From assembly GCA_977006965.1 (NCBI GenBank), contig OZ345367.1, positions 2,418,001 through 2,482,000 of the forward strand: a stretch of 64,000 nucleotides of DNA, written 5' to 3'. This DNA comes from Phymatolithon calcareum. Lineage: Eukaryota > Rhodophyta > Florideophyceae > Hapalidiales. The notes below the pieces were generated by a model, which saw nothing but the letters and a program-made list of their open reading frames with translations, had not been told where the DNA came from and did not search any database. This document shows positions 52,836 through 62,759 of the stretch, piece after piece; position 1 is the first letter of the stretch, and every line of letters starts with the position of its first letter. Made by a program: the position numbers and the translations under genes.

Positions 52836-52897
52836 GGTCGATGAGTTGCTGGTGACCCTCTTATTAAAACAAGAGGGTTAGCAGGAACTCATCGACC
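52836..52897. repeat. Imperfect 27-bp hairpin
   Basis: Arms GGTCGATGAGTTGCTGG... (52836-52862) and 52871-52897 pair with three mismatches around an 8-nt loop; the outer 12 and inner 8 pairs are exact. Confidence 0.92.
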
Positions 52898-54138
52898 CAA
52901 TTAAAAACCGTACTGTGAAATATACTAAATCTAGATTTAGATTAATTGTGGAACCTTGCGCAAAACAATTAATTTTGTTTCTGTACGTTCAAAGGAAAGC
53001 ATCAAACAATTACTACAGTAATTATCTTGAGAACAGCCCCCATGTAAGCAAAGAGTATGCAGACCGCAAAAGACCGTTCGGACCGCCCGCCAGCATCGGA
53101 ATCATCGCTCTAAAATTAGATGATGCATCACCTTCCGGGCTCTGCTTCCGTATGATATCATATGCCACTGCCCATATTATTACTGTATGGGTCATCTGTG
53201 GCAATAAAGTGCAGCTGAATAATCCAATTATTGGCTTTCCGGCTTCAAAGTGTAGCTTACAGTACACCCCTTCTAATTGCAACGCTTCCGGACAGGTATT
53301 CGCAGACTCCAACTGCAGCTTGCAGTTGAAAAGGTATTTCTGTCCGGGGGCCTATCATAGCATGAATGTTCAGCCACTTTACAGACAACTTACAGCAATT
53401 TGACACGTTTATTAGATCATATAGAGATTCGAATCATCTTCTGGGCCGTAATCTCCCCGCCAAAGATCTGTGATCCAAACCTGGTAAGGGGACGCCTTGT
53501 GCTCTGCACAAATCTTGCGCAGAGTACGCAAAACCGCCGAACGAATTTACGGACTTACCCATTTTCGGCGACGAAAAGAATCAGAATGGTTCGAGCGAAT
53601 GATGTTCCGATACTTACAATGAACCCGTCATGTGAAACGCGCCCCTAAAAATAAACGAAAAATACGGGTCCCTAATTCTGAGGATTGAAGTTTGCAGTTT
53701 TTCAGGAGACCTTAAATTTAGATATTTTTAGGACGATTTTGGGTCGGGAAAGTTCTTCAGGTATTTTAGTTAGAAGGGGTGTATACTCGGTGTACTCTAC
53801 TGTACTACTTTTTGTTGCACGAATAAAGTAATCTGCGTCGCCAATGTTTAATTATTGCTTATTGCGCTTTGAACAATGCACAGAAATCGTATTGTTAGGA
53901 GCCATGTTCTTGGCAGAGTAAGTTGTTTCATTTGAAGAGATGTTGTTCAAGTCCATACCGACCTCGTCGTGGTGTTTCCGATCTGGCGAGCATATTCATG
54001 TGGATCTTTCCAGTCGTTTGTGAGCTGTAGATTTGCTCTTCTGTTTAATGTTCGTTGGACGCAAGAGCGAGATAAGATCTGTGTTCTGTTAGAGCTCAAA
54101 TCCGATTTGAGGATTCTTGCACTTGAATTTGTTCAACA
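52898..54138. other. Unassigned; overlapping open frames on both strands
   Basis: Plus frame 52915-53403 (162 codons) and minus frame 53312-53022 (96 codons) overlap; neither has a recognisable domain, and the plus one is Cys- and Tyr-rich. I cannot choose between them. Words TGTACTCTACTGTACTAC occur near 53791. Confidence 0.3.
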
Positions 54139-54426
54139 ATGTGCCAGATTGAGCTACTAGTTCATTTTGAAAGCGATATAACTGTTGTCGGGAAGAGAAG
54201 CGGAAGGACAACGATTGATTCTGTTCCAATTGCGGGGCACCTGTTTGCTACGAGGTTGGACAACACAATTATAGGATGATATTCAAGAAACGTTGGAACG
54301 CACACCAAAGCCGTATTTGCTGCCCTTGAATACAATATTCCGGACCCGCACAGCTCGCAGGTCGTTGATATCCTAAAAGGAATACTTTGCCGCACCGTTG
54401 ATTGATGCCCATGTGGAATACTAACA
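54139..54426 (+). pseudogene. Possible decayed coding sequence
   Basis: From ATG 54139 one frame reads MCQIELLVHFESDITVVGKR, RSGRTTIDSVPIAGHLFATR, a TGA at 54277-54279, then HTKAVFAALEYNIPDPHSSQ and VVDILKGILCRTVD. Composition looks coding across the stop. No family could be assigned. Confidence 0.3.
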
Positions 54427-54954
54427 TCGGGAATGAAAACAAAGAAAGAAAGAGTGTTCATGGGATTGTCTATTCCACTATTACTGCCGCACCTGCATGA
54501 CCACGTCCAGGTCTATCCTGAAGTTTAATCTTGCAAACTGGGCGCCTCACAATGTGTACTGAACAAGACGAAACTGGGCACCAGGAGATTTGTTTCGCAC
54601 ATTCCGTCCCATTATCTAGAAGTTTATTGAACCTGATGCACACCTCTCCGCACCAAAAGCTATCGAAGTGGTACATCTAGCACAGAATGTATCCCGCAAG
54701 ACCACGCGCTGGAGTCTCCCTCATATTGCTTCTGGAGTGAGAGCAGCTTTGGAGGTACACCGCTTTTTGCCGGCCACCAGGTACTTCCTTCTGCAGTGCC
54801 CGCGGCAACATTCACTGCTTCTGCGGCATCGAGCTTTTTTCCCTTTGCATGTACCTGCAGGAGGAGCCGGTCTACATCTCCCTCGCGTGAAGAGCTTGTT
54901 TCCTCGGCAACGCCCAGAACAACATTGTTTGCTTCTCCTGCAACGTGCTCCAAT

Positions 54955-55278
54955 TCATTTGCATACTGGAGTCGCAATGACTCGGCGAACGCACACTGAA
55001 TTGATTCCTAGACTCCTGCAATATAGACCACTGCAGCATCGACGGAATCCGCTGGGGGAAATGCCACAGCGAAAACCAGCTCTCGCACAAAGGCTGAGCA
55101 AGCCGGTAGAGCCGCAGTATCTGCTGCCGAACCCACAGCGAACGTTACGGCAGCAGTAGCGCACAGAGAAGCGGCTGGACGACTTGGCAGCGGCTTCATT
55201 GTTGCATTCTGCAAGCATGAATATGTGGGCCACGATCACAGCAATCAGAAGCGTAGTGAAGGAGATGTTACTCGCCAT
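54955..55278 (-). CDS. Small secreted cysteine-rich protein with inhibitor-cystine-knot pattern, 107 aa
   Basis: ATG 55278 (context CCACCATGG) gives MASNISFTTLLIAVIVAHIF, a signal peptide with a hydrophobic core at residues 6-22 and a likely cut near AEC/N at 23-26. The mature part has 11 or 12 Cys. From Cys64 the pattern is C-X6-C-X9-CC-X4-C-X8-C (C64, C71, C81, C82, C87, C96), the knottin/ICK layout; a second cluster C42, C43, C48, C55 precedes it and C106 is next to the C-terminus. Such folds serve as defence peptides, protease inhibitors or signalling ligands; which applies here is not visible. A TATA box lies 60 bases upstream. The longer frame from 55404 would bury the signal peptide and is rejected. 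Confidence 0.72.
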   Translation of the reverse strand: MASNISFTTLLIAVIVAHIFMLAECNNEAAAKSSSRFSVRYCCRNVRCGFGSRYCGSTGLLSLCARAGFRCGISPSGFRRCCSGLYCRSLGINSVCVRRVIATPVCK

Positions 55279-55337
55279 GGTGGGTCTTTTTGCGGGCTTG
55301 TTTGACTGCGTTGTGAGAAGTGACATAGGGCTTCCGC

Positions 55338-55344
55338 TTATATA
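55338..55344 (-). promoter_or_regulatory. TATA box of the cysteine-rich protein gene
   Basis: TATATAA on minus (context CTCTATATAAGCGG), 60 bases before the ATG at 55278. Confidence 0.7.
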
Positions 55345-55799
55345 GAGTTCACGGAAAAAGATTGTGGCGCGATTGTGCACCAGTTTTCCCGTACTAAGCC
55401 GCACATTGGTGATCTCTTTGTCTTTTTAAACTAATGTTGTTTTCGAACATGCCAATTCCAGCAGACTGAGGTCTGTTCTGTTACCCATTTCCATCAATAT
55501 CCTCGATGTTTTCCTACGCTGTGATAAGCAAAATAAAGGAGGAGGCTCCTTGGACTGAAGTAGAAAGAGCACTCCCAAATGGTTTAGGAAATCCATTTTC
55601 TGATGAAATGAGATTAGGTAATGAGGCATACTTTTGGTACCTCATTACATGCAAATGGATATAGAGGAATTCCTCCACTTGATAAAAGTATTCGACTTTT
55701 AAGAGTGAACAGCGGCACTTGGATGTACTGTACAGGCTTATCAGGAGTCTGAAGTCGCAACCTTACACACGTCTTGCATGGTGCACGCTTGATGGTATC

Positions 55800-56484
55800 A
55801 GTTTAAACTTGAGTTGAACATCGTTCGTTAAAGGTCGCAAGCTGTCTGGATGCATTGGCCGGACAGCCTCGGATGTATGGCGAGATGACAAGGACGCTGT
55901 GGGAAGCCATGGAGGCATTGATGGAGGGCAACGTCACCATTAAGGTGATTTGGGTTCCAAGCCACTGTGGGATACCTGGGAACGAGAAAGCCGACGAGCT
56001 TGCTCGTCGAGGCATTACGGAATCAGATATCGTGAGGCATCAAGGCGTACCCTTGACCATGGAAGCCGCGCGGTCCATAATTAAACCGCGCAATTTGATG
56101 AAACCAAGAAGTGTACATTTTCTACCCCCAGAACTCCGGATTAGTCACAGACGTGCTGAAGTCATCCTAAATCAACTTTGCGCAGAGTGCTGCTCGCTGG
56201 TAGCAGCTTTTCACCGGAAGGACGATGGCTCGGCGGAATACGACCCCATGTGCAAGGCCTGTCCAGGTGGAACCAAAGAAACTGTTGATCACTTAATTCT
56301 TCGCTGTAGTGGGCGTGCTTTATCAAGACGGCAAACTATTGGTAGAGTAGGCCCTAAAACGGTAGAGGAATTATGTAAGGAGAAACCGCTTGAAGTACTC
56401 AAATTCTTGAACAATGAGGGGTTGCTTGACAACCCCTGATGTTAACTGTAGTTAACGTCTTCTGCAGTAAAGAAAGAAAGAAAG
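55800..56484 (+). mobile_element. LINE 3' end with RNase H, longest copy
   Basis: The frame up to 56439 reads LKVASCLDALAGQPRMYGEM, then VIWVPSHCGIPGNEKADELA (RNase H end with His and Asp, the I/Jockey-type pattern), HRRAEVILNQLCAECCSLVA, EYDPMCKACPGGTKETVDHL and SRRQTIGRVGPKTVEELCKE. After the stop come TTAACGTCTTCTGCAGTAAA and GAAAG repeats to 56484. Same family as the 38.9-, 42.6- and 43.4-kb copies. 5' truncated within RNase H; target duplication not found. The last 200 codons are open, so this is among the younger copies. Confidence 0.9.
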
Positions 56485-56910
56485 GTAGCAAGATCATCCA
56501 GCGAACTATTGTAGATGGAAACTTGGGGCTGAAACGCATCTACTCTGTAAGCGATATGAACAGGATGCGTAGCGAACCTGTGATCCAAGGTAGGATCCCT
56601 TGCGCCTGTGCTTAACCTGACGTCTACGTGGGGAAGTCTGAGCATAACGGAGGAGGAGCAGTTTGAGTTGTGAGACGACGAAAACCCTGGTAGGATAGAA
56701 ACACGAATAGCCCATTAAGACGCAACATTGGAGGCTCCACGCATGGAAGAGAAGCATTCAGGAGAAAGTGCCGAATATGACGAGCACTTGGCGAAATTGA
56801 AGACAAGGATTCCGAGGCGGAGCGCCCGTCATGTTGCACTGCACTGTCCCATGGGGGCATGGGCCCGTAAAATAAATAGAAATATTACAACCAAGGCAGT
56901 CTGAGGACCC
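56485..56910. other. Left flank of the RT-bearing LINE
   Basis: Several overlapping minus frames of 60-83 codons, none recognisable. Confidence 0.35.
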
Positions 56911-56924
56911 CCCAACTGGGTCGA

Positions 56925-58545
56925 CCAGCTCATGTTGCAGCACACTACTGGCCCATATCTCTTTTAAGTCAAGCCAGGAAAATCATCGACTCAGCTCTAG
57001 ATGCATACATACGCGAGAACTATCGCTTCAATAAAGTTCAGCTGGGTTTTCGGAAAGACAGAAGCACATATCTCGCTATACTCCGGGCAAAAAGTTCAAT
57101 GAAAAAGGGTCATCCGTTCATGGCAGTTCTTGACCTATCCGCGGCATACGATAGTGTGCCCAGGGATATCCTCATGAAGAGGCTGACGGAGAAACGTCCT
57201 GAAGAGATAGCAAGGATGGTTGCGTACCTGTTAAAACCATCGTGGGTCACATCAGCTGGAGACGAGACAGAAACGTGGTGTATCATCGACCGAGGAGTAC
57301 CTCAAGGTTCCCCGCTTAGTCCATGCCTATACAATATATTCATGGACACATTCGCAGAAGCCGTCTCCAAGACAGACAGGAACGTCTCAGAAAGCCCTGT
57401 GCAATTGTTCGCAGATGATGTTCAGCTTCAAGCGAAGACAGGACGAGGAATGCAGAAACTTCTTGATATAGCGACCAGTTGGGCAAGCGAAAATGGCATG
57501 AAATGGAACACAAAACCAGGAAAAAGCGAAGTTCTTAAGTACAAAGGACTTCAGAAGCACACGTTTTACTTGGCGGGACGAGAACTATATCAAGCCTGGA
57601 GACTCTCGTATCTTGGGGTAAGCATGAATAACAAGGGTGTGACGGATGACACGGCCATAGCAAGAGTTTGAAATGCTGCAGGATGCATACATAAGCTTCG
57701 GGAGCTTGGAGTGAATGTTCGAGGATTCAAACCGGAGACATGCATCAGGATCTTTAAGTCGCTAATTATCCCGAAATGGGAGTATGAGTTACACGTTACT
57801 CCAATGACAAATCGATTGCTCTCGGCAATCGAGTCGGCAGAGGGCTTGTTCTACAAGAATGTTTTCGGAAAGTATGCCGAACACCGCCGGGACCGGATGC
57901 GAGTTCTGTGCCGACTGGGACCACCAAAGATGAGGAGACGTCATCAAGCAGAAAGGTTTGCATTAAGCCTGGTAAGACACAAAAAGCGCCTTGAAGAAAC
58001 AGAAGAGTACGTTGGAAGAGATGAGGACGTAAAGGAAGCAACGAAGGATATTGAATATCTCAAGATGTATGAAGACTTGCGACAAGCCCTTCAGAAAGCC
58101 CAGGAGGGATCTGTCACGAAGAAGAGGAGGAGAGAAGAAACAATTAAGGTATGGGAAAAGGAAGAAGAAGGCAGATCAATGAAGATTCCTATTGAAGGCA
58201 AGCTACCAGGGATCCTTGACATAGGAGAAAGAACAACACGTTTAAGGTGCCTAAGGTTGACATTCAACCGAGCACCCCTTTGGAGGAAATCAGTGTTGAG
58301 TGCTTACTGTGGGATTACCGCGGTGGTCGAACTAGTCGCCTTACAACGTACTCTAGCGTCATCGAAGATGAGTACAGAAATTGAGTTTGAGTGCAAGAGA
58401 CTCACAGGAGCTCTTGTTGGGAGAGAATTACGAATCAAGAACGTTTTGAGCAGCCAGATGACTATAGCGTAGAGATTATGCAAGAGCTGCCCCGTTACTC
58501 CAAGGTGAGGCTTTGGGAGCTCTCAAAAATAAAATCATCAAATAT
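56925..58545 (+). mobile_element. 5'-truncated LINE carrying reverse transcriptase, 14-bp TSD
   Basis: Exact CCCAACTGGGTCGA at 56911-56924 and 58546-58559 brackets 1,621 bp ending AAAAATAAAATCATCAAATAT. Encodes RT from its finger/palm region to the ORF end; no GAAA tail and no zinc block of the other LINE family, so it is a different LINE lineage. Confidence 0.95.
56955..58472 (+). pseudogene. LINE reverse transcriptase, one in-frame stop
   Basis: Frame: NKVQLGFRKDRSTYLAILRA, VLDLSAAYDSVPRDIL (first Asp), RGVPQGSPLSPCLYNIFMD, QLFADDVQLQ (FADD catalytic pair), WNTKPGKSEVL and LSYLGV, the standard non-LTR RT order. A TGA at 57669-57671 follows IARV; the same frame then continues for 260 codons with a thumb/C-terminal region rich in Lys, Arg and Glu and ends TAG at 58470. 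The start at 57099 is only the first Met of the truncated piece. Confidence 0.92.
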
Positions 58546-58559
58546 CCCAACTGGGTCGA

Positions 58560-59152
58560 TGCCCTCCATCACTTCGGTGTTGAGATTCACACGGAAACAT
58601 CTCATACTCATCGCTGCCGAACGAAGTCCGTGGCTGCATCTCGTACCCGTCAACCGAGATATCAGGGACATAAGGATTGTCGTATTCAGGATGCACCCGC
58701 GTCTGGTCAAAAAATTCTTGTTTTGTCATCAATACCCAAGCTCAATCGTAAGGCACGATCCTTCACCCCCCAAAAAGTCTCCAATTAAGGATTTCGACCT
58801 GGATCTAAATCAATGAAAATGAAGGGACTTACAGTTCCCTCTCGCGGCATGAGGCAATCAGAAAAATGTGTCAGCTTGCTGCGGTACCGTCTTAACCTTA
58901 AATTTGGGCCGAACTTTGCGCCCACACGTAGCCACAAAGTCCAAAAAGTTTCACAAAGTCCTGGTTTACTTACAGCAAGAACGCTGTAATGAACTGGGAT
59001 ATAGTGATAACACAGCACCCACATGTGTGTCACACAACAATATAGAATAGAATACTAAGCCAAAGGGGCTTATACTCACACAAAGTACGTTCAGTAGATC
59101 GCACAGCCACTGAACTATTCTACTCCAATTTAATCCAATTGATCTCAGCTCT
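58560..59152. other. No recognisable gene
   Basis: Overlapping frames at 58391-58816 (plus) and 58732-58538 (minus, Tyr/Pro/Asp-rich) span the LINE junction or lie beside it; no domain recognised. Confidence 0.35.
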
Positions 59153-59602
59153 TTAACTAGATCTAATTGTTGTTATCACGATTGAAACTTTGAACGTTTC
59201 GGGAATGACGGTTGCCCTTGAGGTGATCCCTGCGCTGGGCGTGATCCTGACAATTCCGCACACAGTACATCCGTGAAGTGGAATATCACGTTGCAACTTC
59301 TTCTTCTCGTGCGACTTGCTCTCTGAATGTGCAATCCACTGATCGAAGCAATTAAATGAATATTTTGGCCCAGGTGTATTGCAAATAATGCAAGTCTTAG
59401 GGAATTTGGACTTCTTATTCTTAGCTTTTTTTGCGGCTCTATGCTCCTTTCCTTGCTCAGCCGTATTTGTACGAGGTCGAAGTTTTCCCGTTTTCTTCTG
59501 AATACGAGTTGTTTCGCGATTAATTTTATCCACTTTCTCTCTCCAGCGCTCTAAGCGCTGTTTATGGTTCAACCCTTCTGCTCGTCCCTGATTGGACGTC
59601 AC
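59153..59602 (-). CDS. Basic protein with a C2H2 (U1-like) zinc finger, 149 aa
   Basis: The N-terminal half is very basic (KQRLERWREKVDKINRETTR, RAAKKAKNKKSKFPK), suggesting nucleic-acid binding and a nuclear location. Then CIICNTPGPKYSFNCFDQWI followed by AHSESKSHEKK gives C-X2-C...W..H-X5-H, close to U1/matrin-type fingers; a further CTVC pair follows. An uninterrupted 149-codon frame in AT-rich DNA. It may be a host regulator or a transposon accessory protein; no neighbouring transposase was seen. Upstream on its strand is a CCAAT-box array at 60.2-60.4 kb, rather far away (about 600 bp). Confidence 0.45.
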   Translation of the reverse strand: MTSNQGRAEGLNHKQRLERWREKVDKINRETTRIQKKTGKLRPRTNTAEQGKEHRAAKKAKNKKSKFPKTCIICNTPGPKYSFNCFDQWIAHSESKSHEKKKLQRDIPLHGCTVCGIVRITPSAGITSRATVIPETFKVSIVITTIRSS

Positions 59603-60206
59603 TGCTGCCGGTTTAGGGTCACCCGATTGCTCGGTCCGATTCTATGGGGCTCCCGTTTAGTCCTTCGCTTGCCCAGTCACTGTAAACTTGTGTCAGCTTC
59701 TGAACTACTTACACCTGCGTCTACTTTACACTACAGTACACTTAGATAGTAGAAGTTTAGACCCCGGTGTCGGAGATTAGATTATATTAGACTCCGTTGG
59801 TCTATCCGAGTTTCTATCCCGCCTCCGCTTTACAAGAGACGCCTGCTCCGGCTGACAGCCATTATAGAACGAAGAAACTATAGGATGCAACAGTAGTCTA
59901 ATTATAATCTAACTCCCACAACCTCACTTCTTTCCTTTGTCCTTATTTAGATCACAAGCTCTAATCATGACTTATAGGCTCTAGGCCACGCGGATACAGA
60001 ACCTTGCCTCTAAAGAAGGGGGAAACGCTCGCGTCGGTGTCGCGCGTATTGTTCGCGCTCGCGCTTCCTGAAAGTTTAAATTTCACTTACTTTTTTTCAA
60101 CGCTTTAACTTGACGCTCGCTCGGTTTCGCTCGCGGACAACAACCTTTACTAACCCCTCAGCTACCCCTTATATAGATATTTGCTGCCATTGTGGCACAG
60201 TATCAG
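59603..60206. other. Spacer with CG-rich patch
   Basis: Between 60025 and 60140 the words CGCTCGCG, TCGCGCG and GCTCGCGC recur in otherwise AT-rich DNA. TTAGATTATATTAGACT-like words recur at 59775-59800 and, inverted, near 59900. No gene recognised. Confidence 0.35.
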
Positions 60207-60382
60207 CCAATCAACCTAATCTTCTTCTAACCAATCGATTCTCATGCTGTGGTCATTGCTTGTCCAATCGGCTTCGAGTGAATGGATCTAACTAGGCAAT
60301 GGAAGTTTGCCTTATATCAGCCAATTAGCGCTTGTTTGATTCATTAATATCACCCAATGAGAAGCCTTTTGATTTAGCCAAT
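60207..60382 (+). promoter_or_regulatory. Array of six CCAAT boxes
   Basis: CCAAT occurs on plus at 60207, 60231, 60264, 60321, 60354 and 60378; distances are 24, 33, 57, 33 and 24 bp. CCAAT is bound by NF-Y. TATCAGCCAAT appears at 60201 and again 114 bp later, so a partial duplication may have produced some of the order. The target gene is unclear: the minus gene at 59602 or a small plus-strand transcript. Confidence 0.5.
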
Positions 60383-61475
60383 CAGATTTGCCCTTGCGTC
60401 AGTCCTCACTTTGAATCGAACCCGAACCCGAACCTTATCATAAGTATGACACATGAATTTTTCTCTTGACAACTGAGCCACACTGTACTGCTTATGATAA
60501 ACCGATCGGACTATAATAATTTAATTATTAAATTATCGATTTGGTCCAATTGTGCAACAAGCTGACTGAAAAAGATGACAATCAATTACACGCCGGTAGT
60601 GACGATCAGTGAGTCGATTTGAGCTATGATAATGAAATAGCTGCGAACTTAATACAGTACTGTGAACACAGCATACATGACTTCACATGCTCATCTTTCT
60701 ATATCCAATTATGTACACGAAATAGCTCACGACATATTCCCGCGTTTTATGAAGGACAGACTAATCAAATATACCCCTGCACATTACCTTACGTCTGCTG
60801 GAGAGTAGTCAGTTTATAGCTCAGTTCCTAACTACAGTTCTCTCTAAAAGTCTACTCATGCGTCTTTCGCATCACCGCTTCCCTATCAAATCCTTGCTTT
60901 GCACAATGCACCCCATAAAACATAACCTTCCTAACTGGAACCATTCTGACCGCGGACTCCCTGGGTACAAAGAAAGTCTTCCAAGCCTACAACCCCGTTC
61001 AGCTTTTCGGTCGCCGCATACAATTCTCCTGTGGCGAGACCGAGCACCTAAAGTGTAGCCCTGCATTGATAGCACAGCCTGCTTAGTAAGGTCCCACGCA
61101 ACAATTCAAAACGTTAGATTTGCTTCATGCCCTATGTAAAGTACCGCACTATCCCGCCTCAGATCGACTCACTGCATTGACTATAACCCTTTGATCTTTG
61201 ACCGCGGACTCTAAGGTTTAGCCGAGCAGTTGGTTTAGGTCATGTGAATGCAGTAGGAGAGCCCGTGCTGTGACCGGTTCCGCAAATTGGCCTGAAGCTG
61301 CCTGAATATGCCGGGAGCCAGGCACTTCTCGACCCTGGATTTCTGCAGCACTTACTATAACGCGTTCCGCAAGCCAAATGTGGGGCACCAACCTATTTGA
61401 TCACTACGAGGAGGAAATGATTCTGGTACTAGCTTTATGCAAGACAACATCAAGGCATGGATGGGTGATTTTCGT
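60383..61475. other. No recognisable gene
   Basis: Frames of about 66 codons only (60619, 60858). CGAACCCGAACCCGAACC near 60417 is a short hexamer run. Nothing further. Confidence 0.4.
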
Positions 61476-61541
61476 TACTCTAGTGTCTATTATACGGAAA
61501 TTTTCTCTCAATTGAGGGGCACTTTCCCCTCAATTGAGAGA
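61476..61541 (-). repeat. CTCAATTGAG/AATAGACACTA unit, copy 2, with hairpin
   Basis: TAGTGTCTAT near 61480 followed by a perfect hairpin: TCTCTCAATTGAGGGG (61504-61519) and its complement (61526-61541) around a 6-nt loop. Confidence 0.8.
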
Positions 61542-61769
61542 TTTGATTCATTTAATTTTTTGTTCATGAAAGTTACTCGCTATCAAGCGCATCAACAGAG
61601 CCAAGGTCATAGATGTCTGCAGCATGCTTAGTGAAGCAGATCCTAATAGTAGATATGTCGCAAATGTATATTGTGGCACTATCAAGCGTATTGCATTGTG
61701 AGAACACAAATGGTCGAGGTCTTGCATTTTCAAACTCTGCAGTTGTTTTGCACAACAAAAGTAGTAATC

Positions 61770-61976
61770 ATGACCTCTGCAGTCATTCTTTTACTTTTCT
61801 TAGGGGTAGCGTGGCGTCCAACATTGCTCTCGAATGCAAATATACGTTCTGGGGCAACTGATCGTCGACAAGTAATGCGCGTGTCAAATGCTATCGACGA
61901 GTTGCTCGCCCAGCACTTCACAAAACCTTCGCTGCGTCATGTGCTGCTGACATTCTGCATGGTCACCAGAGAATAA
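61770..61976 (+). CDS. Small candidate secreted protein, 68 aa
   Basis: ATG 61770 gives MTSAVILLLFLGVAWRPTLL, a signal-peptide-like start, then SGATDRRQVMRVSNAIDELL and a short end. No domain and no Cys pattern. An in-frame ATG at 61671 exists. TATA-type words (61993, 62031) lie downstream, not upstream, of it. Weak candidate. Confidence 0.25.
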   Translation: MTSAVILLLFLGVAWRPTLLSNANIRSGATDRRQVMRVSNAIDELLAQHFTKPSLRHVLLTFCMVTRE

Positions 61977-62030
61977 CAGTCAGCTAACAACCTATAAAAT
62001 CGCCAGAAGAGTTAGATGGCCCCTATGAAC

Positions 62031-62038
62031 TATATATA
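62031..62038 (+). promoter_or_regulatory. TATA-box candidate
   Basis: TATATATA in GAACTATATATAGGCGC, 50 bases ahead of the ATG at 62081, a spacing similar to the TATA-ATG arrangement of the cysteine-rich gene at 55.3 kb. Another TATAAAA lies at 61993. Confidence 0.45.
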
Positions 62039-62080
62039 GGCGCACTTGTTGAATCTCTGCAGAGTCAGCACTCCGCAAGT

Positions 62081-62368
62081 ATGAATCCACAAATGAAATG
62101 CGCCTTATACTGGAATACGCGGCCACAAGAGAGCACAGAACTGCTATTCCGTGGACCATCTCGCTTCAAAATCTCTTTGACACAGTGTACTTTCTGTGGT
62201 CATTCGTCGGATCGACATAATCTTGACCGAAGTGACCAGCGGTACTGCGCAGAGTTCATATCGACTAATTCACTTGATTGCACTCTGAATGAAATCAAGC
62301 GGAGGTATTCACCAGCATTCCTGTTTTGGAAGAAGAAGGGCCGGGAAAATACTTCTTCGGCCTGGTAG
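62081..62368 (+). CDS. Hypothetical protein, 95 aa
   Basis: ATG 62081 follows a TATA box by about 50 bases. MNPQMKCALYWNTRPQESTE begins a soluble basic protein with a CTFCGHSSDRH segment (C-X2-C...H) and ends KRRYSPAFLFWKKKGRENTS. Not recognised. Supported mainly by the promoter-like sequence. Confidence 0.35.
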   Translation: MNPQMKCALYWNTRPQESTELLFRGPSRFKISLTQCTFCGHSSDRHNLDRSDQRYCAEFISTNSLDCTLNEIKRRYSPAFLFWKKKGRENTSSAW

Positions 62369-62759
62369 ACTTCCAGAAAGCGCTCTCAGCGTCGAACTCA
62401 ACTCTTGCATGAGTACGAGTATTTGGAAAAACTTAATAGGCTATGTCAGTGCAGTCTCTTTTCGCCCCTTTCTTCTCAGCTTAGCGGACGTCCAAGCAGC
62501 AAGTTTTCGCAGGTAACTTGGGGAAACATCGTCACCGCGCAATCGTACTTCGAATGAAGTCCAATACCACAATTCTCGGATAGAAGTCTCCGTTTAGAGT
62601 GCGACGTTTCCGCAATTGAGAGATAAAATCGTCGCTAAAACGGACATAGAACTTCCGCTTATACCTTGGCACCCAATGAGCGCACGTATTCGGGTCGCGG
62701 TAGGGCGTGATGACATCAAGTTCCCGGTGCGATGTTTGGTCTCAAGGACCCTGTAAGAC

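Noticed and set aside
54139-54426. 2-isopropylmalate synthase fragment
   Set aside because: A loose GKRSGRTTID resemblance only; no catalytic motif of the family.
55279-55404. 42-residue N-terminal extension of the cysteine-rich protein
   Set aside because: It would cover the TATA box and place the signal peptide internally; ATG 55278 has the better context.
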